A DNA stretch of 64,000 nt from Acidothermus sp. (lineage in GTDB: Bacteria > Actinomycetota > Actinomycetes > Acidothermales > Acidothermaceae). Below, one piece after another: positions 57,414 through 64,000 of the stretch. Location of the stretch: NCBI GenBank assembly GCA_023512015.1, contig JAIMAI010000005.1, positions 1-64,000 on the forward strand, read 5' to 3'. Under the pieces are notes generated by a model. It was not told where the DNA came from, made no database searches, and saw only the letters and a program-made list of their open reading frames with translations. The stretch's first letter is position 1. The number at the start of each line of letters is the position of its first letter. The translations under genes and the position numbers were made by a program.

Positions 57414-58568
57414 GTGTCAGACGAGTCCGCTCTGCGTTGGTGGACGACGTCCCGTGCGTGGCGTGGCCTGACCGCAGCGGTCTGTGCCGCAGCGGCGCTG
57501 GTCGGAGCATGGCCGTCGTCCGCCTCCGCCGCCAAACCGGAGACCACAGCAGCGATCGAGAAAGCTCAACAGCAGCTCGAAGCCCTCAACGTCGCCGCCG
57601 ACCAGGCCGTCGAAGCCTACGACCAAGCACAGATCGCGCTGGCATCGGCGAGTGCACGACTGCGGGCCCAGCAAGCCGCGGTCGCTCGGGCCGAAGCACG
57701 GCTAGCGTCGGCCCGTGACAGGCTCCGGGGGTTCGCCGCTTTGCAGTACGAAAGCGGCGGCACGACCCCGCTCGTCGCCTTCCTCGTGTCGGGCGATCCG
57801 CAGGTCGCATTCCGCCGGGCAGATCTCCTCGCTCAGGTGAACCGATACCACCAAGCCGATCTGCTCGCCGTCATCGCAGCCACACGTCAAGCCACCCAGG
57901 CCTCCCGCAGTGCCAAGCAGGCCTTGGCCGCCCAGCAAGCGGCCCTCACGGCCGTCGCGGCGAAGAAGGCCGCAGCGGAAAAATTGATCTCGAAACAGCA
58001 GGCCTTGCTCGCGAGCCTGCAGACCAGGGCCCGTCAAGAAGACGCCGCTGCTCGGGCCGCAGCCGCCCGCGCGGCCGCCGCACGAGCGGCTGCTCTCGCC
58101 GCCGCTCGGCAAGCGGCGCAGGAGCGGGCTTCCCGCTCGCGCACACTCGCCGGTTCCAGTGGTGCGTCGGTCGGCGCCGATACCACCGCTCAGATCGCGG
58201 TGTCCCCGCCCCGAGTCAGCGGCTCCGGCGGAGCGGCCGCCGCCGTCGCCTTTGCCTATGCGCAGCTCGGGAAGCCGTACGTCTTCGGCGGCGCCGGGCC
58301 GTACGGCTACGACTGCTCGGGCCTCACGATGCGCGCGTGGGAAGCGGGCGGAGTACAACTCAGCCACTCGTCCTCGGCGCAGCAGCACGAGGGTCGACCG
58401 GTACCGCTTTCCGCCCTGCAACCAGGTGATCTCGTCTTCTGGGGCGATCCCGCGTGGCACGTGGCCATCTACATCGGTGGAGGCCGTGTGATCAGCGCCC
58501 CCCACACCGGGACCGTCGTGCAGATCCAGACGATCTGGGGGCATCCCAGCGGCGCGGTACGGCCGTGA
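57414..58568 (+). CDS. Secreted NlpC/P60 peptidoglycan hydrolase
   Basis: A 384-residue exported endopeptidase: signal peptide (cleavage near ASA-AKP), an Ala/Gln-rich coiled-coil domain (about residues 40-250), and a C-terminal NlpC/P60 domain (about 270-384) with catalytic Cys301 in YDCSGLT and His349 in WHVAIYIG, with the third polar residue at the following APHTG. It would cleave stem peptides between D-Glu and meso-DAP, as in RipA-type proteins. GTG 57414 has AGAGGAG upstream. Expression is probably controlled by the c-di-AMP riboswitch before it. Confidence 0.93.
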   Translation: MSDESALRWWTTSRAWRGLTAAVCAAAALVGAWPSSASAAKPETTAAIEKAQQQLEALNVAADQAVEAYDQAQIALASASARLRAQQAAVARAEARLASARDRLRGFAALQYESGGTTPLVAFLVSGDPQVAFRRADLLAQVNRYHQADLLAVIAATRQATQASRSAKQALAAQQAALTAVAAKKAAAEKLISKQQALLASLQTRARQEDAAARAAAARAAAARAAALAAARQAAQERASRSRTLAGSSGASVGADTTAQIAVSPPRVSGSGGAAAAVAFAYAQLGKPYVFGGAGPYGYDCSGLTMRAWEAGGVQLSHSSSAQQHEGRPVPLSALQPGDLVFWGDPAWHVAIYIGGGRVISAPHTGTVVQIQTIWGHPSGAVRP

Positions 58569-58587
58569 CCGTTCTGCACTGATCGAG

Positions 58588-58959
58588 TCAATCCTTTCGG
58601 CGGGCGGCTTCGGTCTTTCGCTCGTTGGCACGGCGGATCGCGTCGGCGAGCTCGGCCTTGCTCATCCGCGAACGGCCACGAATTCCAAGGCGTCGGGCGA
58701 GCTCGTAAAGGTGGCGGCGTGGGGCGTTCTCGTCTACTCCGCCCGTCGTGCGAGCCGCGCCCTGCCTCGACGGCGGTCGCTGGACCCATCGGTCTCCTAC
58801 CTTCTCGAAGTTCCGCTCGAGCGATGCGAACGCGACCCGCCGAGCGCGGTCGGCTTCGCCGTACTGCTCCAGCGCCGATTCATAGGTCTTCGTCCAAGTG
58901 CGCCGTGCCTTCGCTGTGGACCGTCGGACGGTGCTCGGCATGGACGTCGATGTCGGCAT
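58588..58959 (-). CDS. ChaB-family protein with Rho N-terminal-like domain
   Basis: A 123-residue basic protein. The N-terminal half is a ChaB domain (SAKAR-like start: STAKARRTWTKTYESALEQYG, ASLERNFEKVGDRWV), and the C-terminal half carries a SAP/Rho-N-type helix-extended loop (HLYELARRLGIRGRSRMSKAELADAIRRAN), which binds nucleic acids in other proteins. ChaB is linked to cation transport in enteric bacteria, but this fused form is more likely DNA or RNA binding. GGGAGGG precedes the ATG. Confidence 0.82.
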   Translation of the reverse strand: MPTSTSMPSTVRRSTAKARRTWTKTYESALEQYGEADRARRVAFASLERNFEKVGDRWVQRPPSRQGAARTTGGVDENAPRRHLYELARRLGIRGRSRMSKAELADAIRRANERKTEAARRKD

Positions 58960-59052
58960 TTGATTCCCTCCCCGCGGTCGCGATTGGTCGAGCTTCTCGA
59001 CTGAACTACCCGCCCCTGCTCGCGACGAAGCCGTATCGACCTACTGGAATCT

Positions 59053-59090
59053 CTCAAATCCTTGAGTCGCTCAAGAAAGGGTGCGAGTAT
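59053..59090 (+). promoter_or_regulatory. fur-katA promoter with overlapping palindromes
   Basis: Alternating half-sites CTCAA (59053-59057), TTGAG (59062-59066) and CTCAAG (59070-59075) form two overlapping inverted repeats, one with a perfect CTTGAG-TCG-CTCAAG core. TTGAGT (59062-59067) can serve as -35 for GAGTAT (59085-59090), spacer 17. The site is a good candidate for self-repression by the Fur-family protein. Confidence 0.6.
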
Positions 59091-59096
59091 GGCGAC

Positions 59097-59597
59097 GTGG
59101 CATTCAACTCGCCGTCCTCGGATGCCTCGGAGGAGCGGCTCAGGCGTGCAGGCGTGAGGGTGACCGCGGCGCGGCTCGCGGTTCTGGACTCCCTAGCTGC
59201 GGGCGAACACCGTGCCGTCGACGAGATCGCCCGCATCGTTCGTGATCGCCTTGGAGCGGCCTCCCTGCAGGCGATCTACAACATCCTCGAAACCCTGGCG
59301 GCAGCGGGTCTGGTGCGTCGCATCGAGCCGATCGGACATCCCGCACGCTACGAGTCGCGGGTGGCCGACAACCATCACCACCTTGTCTGCCGGGAATGCG
59401 GCTCGATCAGGGACGTCGATTGCGCGACCGGTGAGCCGCCCTGTCTGTCGCCGGCGGACGCCGCGGGTTACCTCGTCGACGAAGCCGAGGTCACCTACTG
59501 GGGCCTTTGTCCGCGGTGCCAGAAGAAAGACGTGGAAGCGCACTCCCAACTGCAGGACGTGACGGCACCCGCACGAAGTGAAGGAGGAGAACGATGA
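59097..59597 (+). CDS. Fur-family regulator (PerR/CatR-like) of catalase
   Basis: A 166-residue Fur superfamily repressor: winged helix ([41 protein letters not shown]) and dimerisation domain with the metal motif [18 protein letters not shown] and a late CPRCQ. Structural zinc ligands are the CREC and CPRC pairs. Position before katA with an ATGA overlap suggests an oxidative-stress regulator like CatR/PerR rather than an iron regulator. GTG 59097 lies six bases after a GAGTAT -10. Confidence 0.9.
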   Translation: MAFNSPSSDASEERLRRAGVRVTAARLAVLDSLAAGEHRAVDEIARIVRDRLGAASLQAIYNILETLAAAGLVRRIEPIGHPARYESRVADNHHHLVCRECGSIRDVDCATGEPPCLSPADAAGYLVDEAEVTYWGLCPRCQKKDVEAHSQLQDVTAPARSEGGER

Positions 59598-61042
59598 CCG
59601 AGAACCGTCGACCCGTGACGACCACCGACGCCGGAATCCCGGCGGCAAGTGACGAGTATTCCCTGACGGTGGGGCCGGGCGGCCCGATCCTGCTGCAGGA
59701 CCACTATTTGATCCAGAAGATGGCGCAATTCAACCGGGAACGCGTGCCGGAGCGTGTGGTGCACGCCAAGGGAGGCGGAGCTTTCGGCTTCTTCGAGACG
59801 ACCGAGGACGTCTCTCAGTTCACCAAGGCGGATCTCTTCCAGCCGGGGCGGCGTACCGAGGTGTTGGTGCGATTCTCGACGGTCGCCGGTGAGCAGGGAT
59901 CTCCCGACACCTGGAGGGATCCGCGGGGATTCGCCGTCAAGTTCTACACCCAGCAAGGCAATTACGACCTTGTCGGCAACAACACACCGATCTTCTTCAT
60001 CCGCGATCCCCAGAAATTCCAGGATTTCATCCACTCCCAGAAGCGGCGCGCCGACAGCGGCTTGCGTGATCACAATATGCAGTGGGATTTCTGGACGCTT
60101 TCTCCGGAATCCGCGCACCAGGTGACGTGGCTGATGGGGGACCGGGGTATTCCCAAGACCTGGCGACACATGAACGGCTACGGGTCGCACACATTCCTCT
60201 GGGAGAACGCCGGTGGGGAGAAATTCTGGATCAAATATCATTTCAAGACCGACCAGGGAATCGATTTCCTGACCCAAGACGAAGCCGACCGGATCGCCGG
60301 CGAGGATGCGGATTTCCACCGACGCGACCTGTACGAGGCCATCAGGCGCGGCGAGCATCCGTCGTGGACCCTCTACGTGCAGGTCATGCCGTTCCACGAA
60401 GCAGCCGACTACCGGTTCAATCCGTTCGATCTCACCAAGGTCTGGCCGCACGGCGACTACCCGCTCATCAAAGTGGGTCGCATGGTGCTCGACCGTAACC
60501 CGGAGAACTTCTTCGCGCAGATCGAACAAGCGGCCTTCGAGCCGGCGAACATGGTCCCCGGCATAGGCCCTTCACCCGACCGCATGCTTCTCGGTCGACT
60601 CTTCTCCTACCCCGACACCCACCGGTACCGGATCGGTACCAATTACCTGCAGTTGCCGGTGAACCGGCCGAAGGTACCCGTCCACTCCTACAACCGAGAC
60701 GGCTCGATGCGCTACGAGAACCCCGGTGATCCGGTGTACGCACCGAATTCCTACGGCGGACCGCAAGCCGATCCGAGCTACGAGTTGCCGACCTGGCACG
60801 TCGAGGCCGGTGAGATCATGCGGACGGCGTACGTGAAGCACCGGGACGACGACGATTTCGTCCAGGCCGGCACGCTCTACCGCAAGGTCCTGGACGACGC
60901 CGCCCGGGATCGGCTGGTCGACAACATCACCCGCCACCTCAAGGCCGGGGTGAGCACGCCGGTGCTCGAGCGAGCGTTCGAGTATTGGCGCAATGTCGAC
61001 CCCGACCTCGGAGCGCGGGTGGCGAAGAATTTCGGCCGCTGA
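59594..61042 (+). CDS. katA: Monofunctional haem catalase (small-subunit clade)
   Basis: A 482-residue catalase that dismutates hydrogen peroxide. Catalytic His in [12 protein letters not shown], Asn in [13 protein letters not shown], and haem-iron Tyr in [12 protein letters not shown]. Length fits small-subunit (clade 3) catalases, which bind NADPH. The ATG overlaps the fur stop; GAAGGAGGAGAA is the ribosome site. Transcription ends at a strong bidirectional hairpin. Confidence 0.97.
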   Translation: MTENRRPVTTTDAGIPAASDEYSLTVGPGGPILLQDHYLIQKMAQFNRERVPERVVHAKGGGAFGFFETTEDVSQFTKADLFQPGRRTEVLVRFSTVAGEQGSPDTWRDPRGFAVKFYTQQGNYDLVGNNTPIFFIRDPQKFQDFIHSQKRRADSGLRDHNMQWDFWTLSPESAHQVTWLMGDRGIPKTWRHMNGYGSHTFLWENAGGEKFWIKYHFKTDQGIDFLTQDEADRIAGEDADFHRRDLYEAIRRGEHPSWTLYVQVMPFHEAADYRFNPFDLTKVWPHGDYPLIKVGRMVLDRNPENFFAQIEQAAFEPANMVPGIGPSPDRMLLGRLFSYPDTHRYRIGTNYLQLPVNRPKVPVHSYNRDGSMRYENPGDPVYAPNSYGGPQADPSYELPTWHVEAGEIMRTAYVKHRDDDDFVQAGTLYRKVLDDAARDRLVDNITRHLKAGVSTPVLERAFEYWRNVDPDLGARVAKNFGR

Positions 61043-61053
61043 GATCTGGTGTT

Positions 61054-61089
61054 GCGGGTGGGGTGCGCAAGCTTGCGCACCTCACCCGC
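61054..61089. terminator. Bidirectional terminator between katA and exonuclease genes
   Basis: A near-perfect inverted repeat: GCGGGTG and GGTGCGCAA on the left, TTGCGCACC and CACCCGC on the right, with one mismatch (wobble in RNA) at 61061/61082 and a two-base centre. The right arm overlaps the minus-strand exonuclease stop codon (61082-61084). Confidence 0.7.
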
Positions 61090-61711
61090 TGCTTTCCGCG
61101 GCACCGGTGAATCGGCAGGTCATGACGTTGGCGAACAATTCCGCCTGTTCGACGGCGTCGTCGAGGGCGTTGTGGGTGTGGCGGGCGTCGGGGAGCAGAG
61201 CCCTCGGCAGCGTGCGCTTCGTCATCCCACGAATCGGCCGCCCCATCAGAGCGGCCGCCACGTCCCGGATGTCGCGGTGCTGGCCGTGGCTGAATGGTGA
61301 GCGACCCACGAAACGCATGAGATACCAGAAGACCCACGTCCCGAAATCCCACGCGGAAGGCCATCCCACTGCCACAGCACGACCTTCGTAGCGCCGCTCG
61401 GCTTGCTCCACCCAGCGCACGAAATCGCTCATCGCTTCGCGCGGAGGTCGACCGTGTCGGCGTAATTCCTCACGCGGCATCGACAGGGCCTTCTCGCAGA
61501 CCCGCAGAGCGTCGGGGACGACGTCATCGGATATCGGCTGGAGCTCGCAGTAGAACGTCGTCGCCCGTGGATCGACGCGGTGGAACCCGCCGCCGTCCAT
61601 GCTCCCCGCGACGCAGGCACCGAGGCTGAGCATCGAGTAACCCCAGCCGGTGGGCCCCGGAATCGGACCGTCGGCTTCTACGTCGAGCGAGATGTAGAGG
61701 TCGCGGGACAT
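61082..61711 (-). CDS. DEDDh-type 3'-5' exonuclease
   Basis: A 209-residue exonuclease-fold protein. Exo I is SLDVEADGPIPG (Asp and Glu), Exo II covers the DFGTWVFWYL region, and Exo III HNALDDAVEQAE supplies His and Asp. Members trim RNA or DNA 3' ends; this short stand-alone form with GYSMLSLGACV resembles bacterial exonucleases of unknown substrate. ATG 61711 is chosen by family start; upstream in-frame codons overlap the next gene. It is convergent with katA. Confidence 0.85.
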   Translation of the reverse strand: MSRDLYISLDVEADGPIPGPTGWGYSMLSLGACVAGSMDGGGFHRVDPRATTFYCELQPISDDVVPDALRVCEKALSMPREELRRHGRPPREAMSDFVRWVEQAERRYEGRAVAVGWPSAWDFGTWVFWYLMRFVGRSPFSHGQHRDIRDVAAALMGRPIRGMTKRTLPRALLPDARHTHNALDDAVEQAELFANVMTCRFTGAAESSG

Positions 61712-61830
61712 TGCGGCATGCTGCCTTTCGTCGGTGTCAGCCAGCCTTCGATTCGGACCCGCCGGCTGCGGGGACGGGACGGCGAAACGATATCCGGTGC
61801 CGGTCGCGGCGGCGGGTCGGCGTCCACAGC

Positions 61831-62754
61831 TCAGTAGCGGGCGATGACCGAAGCCGGAGCCATGACGATCACCGGATGGGCGTCGGGGCGCATCCAACGC
61901 AGGATCTCCAGTAAGTTCGGCCGGCTCACCGAGACGCAACCGGCCGTCGGTCCTCCGGTATCGACGTGCAGGAATATCGCACTACCCCGCCCCGGGACGA
62001 CGGGATTCATGTTGTAGGCGATGACCGCGGCGTAGGCGTAGGCGGTTGAATACCCGGGACTTGCGAGATGTTCGCCCTTCAGGGCGGCGTTCTCCTGCCA
62101 GGTGTTGTAGTACGGCGAGTGGACGTCGTCCACCCATACGGATTGCGAATCCGGTACCCGATACGGGAAATGCACGCCCGGATCCGGTCGTTGGCCGAAC
62201 ATCATGGTGAAACCGAATCTGCCGGTCGGAGTGGTGCCGTCGCCTTCGTGTTTGTCCGCCGAGAAGCCGTTATATCCGAGGTGCGCCGGCATCGGGCCGA
62301 ATACCTGTCGCCAGCCATCAGCGGTTTTCTCGAAGGCGCGCAACGTCGCCGTCGTCGATGCCCAGCTCGCCGAGGTGACGGTGAGGACCTGTCGGGCGTC
62401 ACCGACGTCCAGCTGTTCGACCAGCAGGGGCGTGGATGTCGCGGATGGCGTCGCGGCGACCGTTGCCCGCGGGGAAGTCGCGGCGACCGTTGCCCGCGGG
62501 GAGGCCGATGCCACCAAATGCGGCGGAGACGAGCGGGACGACGGCGAAGCGATGGTCTCACGCGGGTGCGGTGACGGCGGCATGCTCGCGGAGGGCGACA
62601 AGGCAGCCGCCGTCGGCGTGAGCGGCCCGGGTAGATGCGGGGTGGCGGGGGCGGTCGGGAACGTGCTCGGCGCGGGGGCTTGCGTCGTGCAGCCCGCCGT
62701 CGTGAGGGTCGCCGTCGCGATGAGCAGAGCGGCCAACATCACTGCGCGCACCAT
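61831..62754 (-). CDS. L,D-transpeptidase-fold lipoprotein
   Basis: A 307-residue exported lipoprotein: signal peptide with lipobox TTAGC, a Pro/Ser/Thr/Ala-rich spacer (about residues 25-105) containing a nine-residue duplication SPRATVAAT, and a YkuD-type catalytic domain ending in FLHVDTGGPTAGCVSV, with His and Cys of the active site. It should form or edit 3-3 peptidoglycan crosslinks. ATG 62754 has GAGGGG upstream; GTG 62766 adds four residues. It lies 15 bases downstream of the EamA gene on the same strand. Confidence 0.85.
   Translation of the reverse strand: MVRAVMLAALLIATATLTTAGCTTQAPAPSTFPTAPATPHLPGPLTPTAAALSPSASMPPSPHPRETIASPSSRSSPPHLVASASPRATVAATSPRATVAATPSATSTPLLVEQLDVGDARQVLTVTSASWASTTATLRAFEKTADGWRQVFGPMPAHLGYNGFSADKHEGDGTTPTGRFGFTMMFGQRPDPGVHFPYRVPDSQSVWVDDVHSPYYNTWQENAALKGEHLASPGYSTAYAYAAVIAYNMNPVVPGRGSAIFLHVDTGGPTAGCVSVSRPNLLEILRWMRPDAHPVIVMAPASVIARY
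62450..62502. repeat. 27-base tandem duplication in the L,D-transpeptidase spacer
   Basis: Two copies start at 62450 and 62477 and match at 26 bases; each encodes SPRATVAAT on the minus strand. Confidence 0.8.
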
Positions 62755-62769
62755 GCCATGGTGCACCCC

Positions 62770-63663
62770 TCACGGCTCGGCGACCTCGGGAACGGGCTCC
62801 GCACTCCGCACACGGGCCGTCGCCAGCACGCACCCAAGCAGGATCAACGGAAAACCGACGGCGAGACCGAGACCGAGCGGCTCCCCGAGGACGAGGACGC
62901 CGAGCAGCACGGCCACCGCCGGGTTCACGTACGTGATCACTGTGGCGCGTCCGGGTCCTACCGCGTCGATGAGCGCGAAGAAGACCACGAAAGCCAATGC
63001 CGTGCAGATCACCCCGAGTCCGAGGACCGACCAGCCGGCAGAGGCGCTGATCCGATCGGGCCAATGAGTGGCTGCGAAGGGGGCGTAGCCGACCGCGGTC
63101 ACCACCAAGGAGGCGGTGACGACCCCCAAACTCGGGAGGTCGGCGAGCCTGCGCGCGATGATGATCGGACCTATCGCGTACCCGACGGCCGTCGCGATCA
63201 CTTCGACGACGGCCCAGGCGTCGCGGGCCGTGACGTCGACCCCGACCACAGCGGCGACACCCCCGATCCCGATGAGCAGCCCGGCCACCCGGACGGCCGA
63301 CAGCCGCTCGTCGTGCCGGCCATCAGGGAGGAACGCGAGGACGACCGCTCCGATGAGCGGGACCGAGGCCACCAGCAGACCCGACAGTGAGCTCGACAGC
63401 CGGGTCTCCGCTTCGGAGAGCAAGAACCACGGGACGGCGATCTCCACGGCGGTGTAGATGAGCAGCATGCGCCACCGCGGAAGCAGAGGTCGCAGCACGC
63501 CGCGACGCACCGCAAGGGGAAGCAGGAGCGCGGCACCGACCGCCGTCCGCGCGAAGACCAGGGTGCCGGGGGAGAAGTCACGGACCGCGATCCTGATCAA
63601 CAGGTAGGGAATTCCCCAGATCAAAGACATTGCGCCGAAAAGAGCCCACCCGCGTCTCGACAC
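62770..63663 (-). CDS. EamA/DMT-family transporter
   Basis: A 297-residue membrane protein with about ten helices in two EamA repeats (SLIWGIPYLLIRIAVRDFSPGTLVFART, and ALAFVVFFALIDAVGPGRATVITYVNPAVAVLLG). It exports small metabolites or amino acids in related cases; the substrate is unknown. GTG 63663 has GAAAGGG upstream; the longer frame is an artefact of open high-GC sequence. It precedes the L,D-transpeptidase gene. Confidence 0.9.
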   Translation of the reverse strand: MSRRGWALFGAMSLIWGIPYLLIRIAVRDFSPGTLVFARTAVGAALLLPLAVRRGVLRPLLPRWRMLLIYTAVEIAVPWFLLSEAETRLSSSLSGLLVASVPLIGAVVLAFLPDGRHDERLSAVRVAGLLIGIGGVAAVVGVDVTARDAWAVVEVIATAVGYAIGPIIIARRLADLPSLGVVTASLVVTAVGYAPFAATHWPDRISASAGWSVLGLGVICTALAFVVFFALIDAVGPGRATVITYVNPAVAVLLGVLVLGEPLGLGLAVGFPLILLGCVLATARVRSAEPVPEVAEP

Positions 63664-63724
63664 CCCGCGCCCTTTCGCTCCGCCTCGACGACGTGTGCAA
63701 CCGAGGTGCGATCGCAGGCATTCC

Positions 63725-64000
63725 TCAGCAGACCCGCAGTACCTCCTCGAACGTGGTCTCCCCCCGCCACGCCTTGGCGAGCGCGGCCTCCCGCAGGGTG
63801 CGCATGCCCGCCCGTGCCGCCACCTCAGCGACCGCCGCTTCGGTCGGAGTGCGGAGCACGATCTGGTGGGTCTCGGCGGTGATCGGGAACACTTCGAAGA
63901 CGCCGGTGCGGCCGCGGTACCCGGTCCCGTTGCACTCCATGCAGCCGACCCCCCGCAGCGGACGCGCGGAAGCCAGCGCCTCCGGTCGCACACCGAGGCG
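63725..64000 (-). CDS. PilB/GspE-type secretion ATPase, C-terminal fragment
   Basis: The last 91 residues of a type IV pilus or type II secretion ATPase; the frame is open to the window end, so the start is missing. The zinc-finger-like CMECNGTGYRGRTGVFEVF block after RPLRGVG is diagnostic of the GspE/PilB C-terminal domain, followed by helices MRTLREAALAKAWRGETTFEEVLRV. It powers pilus assembly, and other pilus genes probably lie beyond the window. Confidence 0.92.
   Translation of the reverse strand, partial: RLGVRPEALASARPLRGVGCMECNGTGYRGRTGVFEVFPITAETHQIVLRTPTEAAVAEVAARAGMRTLREAALAKAWRGETTFEEVLRVC

Noticed and set aside
59053..59075. HspR (HAIR) operator before fur-katA
   Set aside because: The half-sites CTTGAG/CTCAAG match, but the spacer is three bases instead of seven, so a Fur-family site is more likely.
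63664..63993. Longer N-terminus for the EamA transporter
   Set aside because: The extension is Arg/Pro-rich shadow sequence opposite the PilB fragment; a ribosome site supports GTG 63663.

Overview
The window is high-GC chromosomal DNA of an actinobacterium. The evidence is the dnaK-grpE-dnaJ-hspR-clpB heat-shock order with an HspR (HAIR) operator, a bacterial proteasome activator (Bpa), an actinobacterial-type dCTP deaminase and c-di-AMP riboswitch, many GTG starts, and Pro/Ser/Thr-rich linkers in a secreted chitinase. Linker style and gene order resemble the Acidothermus/Frankia side of the phylum; that placement is inference. I see no plasmid, phage, insertion sequence or CRISPR array.

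Layout. 1-4.4 kb: end of a sugar ABC transporter, a LacI regulator, an acetylxylan esterase and a convergent GH2 beta-glucuronidase, together a plant-glucuronoxylan locus. 4.4-7.6 kb: a NUDIX protein, a MoaD-like protein coupled to a BNR beta-propeller, and an SDR oxidoreductase. 7.6-10.8 kb: a molybdate operon (HTH-TOBE regulator, modA, modB, modC). 10.9-12.5 kb: an RsbW-like ATPase coupled to an unknown protein, and a PilZ protein. 12.7-16 kb: a GH18 chitinase and a GT87-type membrane protein. 16.1-17.7 kb: rpsF-ssb-rpsR-rplI. 17.7-23.7 kb: a minus-strand fba-purA-purD-purB-purC series with overlapping stops and starts. 23.9-28.4 kb: dedA, pyrE, an SDR, a DapC-like aminotransferase and a PfkB kinase. 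28.4-36.6 kb: the heat-shock operon and a divergent degenerate M48-like protein. 36.7-39.4 kb: an Fe-S oxidoreductase and dcd. 39.5-41.3 kb: an unusual two-TM protein with a SAVED-like middle, between dcd and tRNA-Gly. 41.4-51.8 kb: DUF3352, DoxX-like, Fpg-family, YbjQ, an ATPase, a PAS protein, DUF4446, pheA, serS, an HAD phosphatase, Bpa and a quinone oxidoreductase. 52-55.3 kb: a hybrid histidine kinase with a REC-EAL phosphodiesterase, then tRNA-Ser. 55.4-64 kb: manA, a c-di-AMP riboswitch before an NlpC/P60 hydrolase, ChaB, a Fur-catalase operon, a DEDD exonuclease, an L,D-transpeptidase, an EamA transporter and the C-terminal end of a PilB/GspE ATPase.

Connections. The EAL enzyme and the PilZ protein are the output and receptor sides of c-di-GMP signalling, while the riboswitch links c-di-AMP to wall hydrolysis. 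HspR, encoded in the operon it represses, probably binds the HAIR element before dnaK. A Fur-family regulator is translationally coupled to the catalase behind a palindromic half-site array. At least eleven genes have a TANNNT-like -10 hexamer ending six or seven bases before the start codon, which predicts leaderless transcripts. The least explained objects are the two-TM/SAVED-like gene beside tRNA-Gly, the MoaD/propeller pair, and two repeat-bearing intergenic regions (23.65-23.97 and 45.53-46.01 kb).
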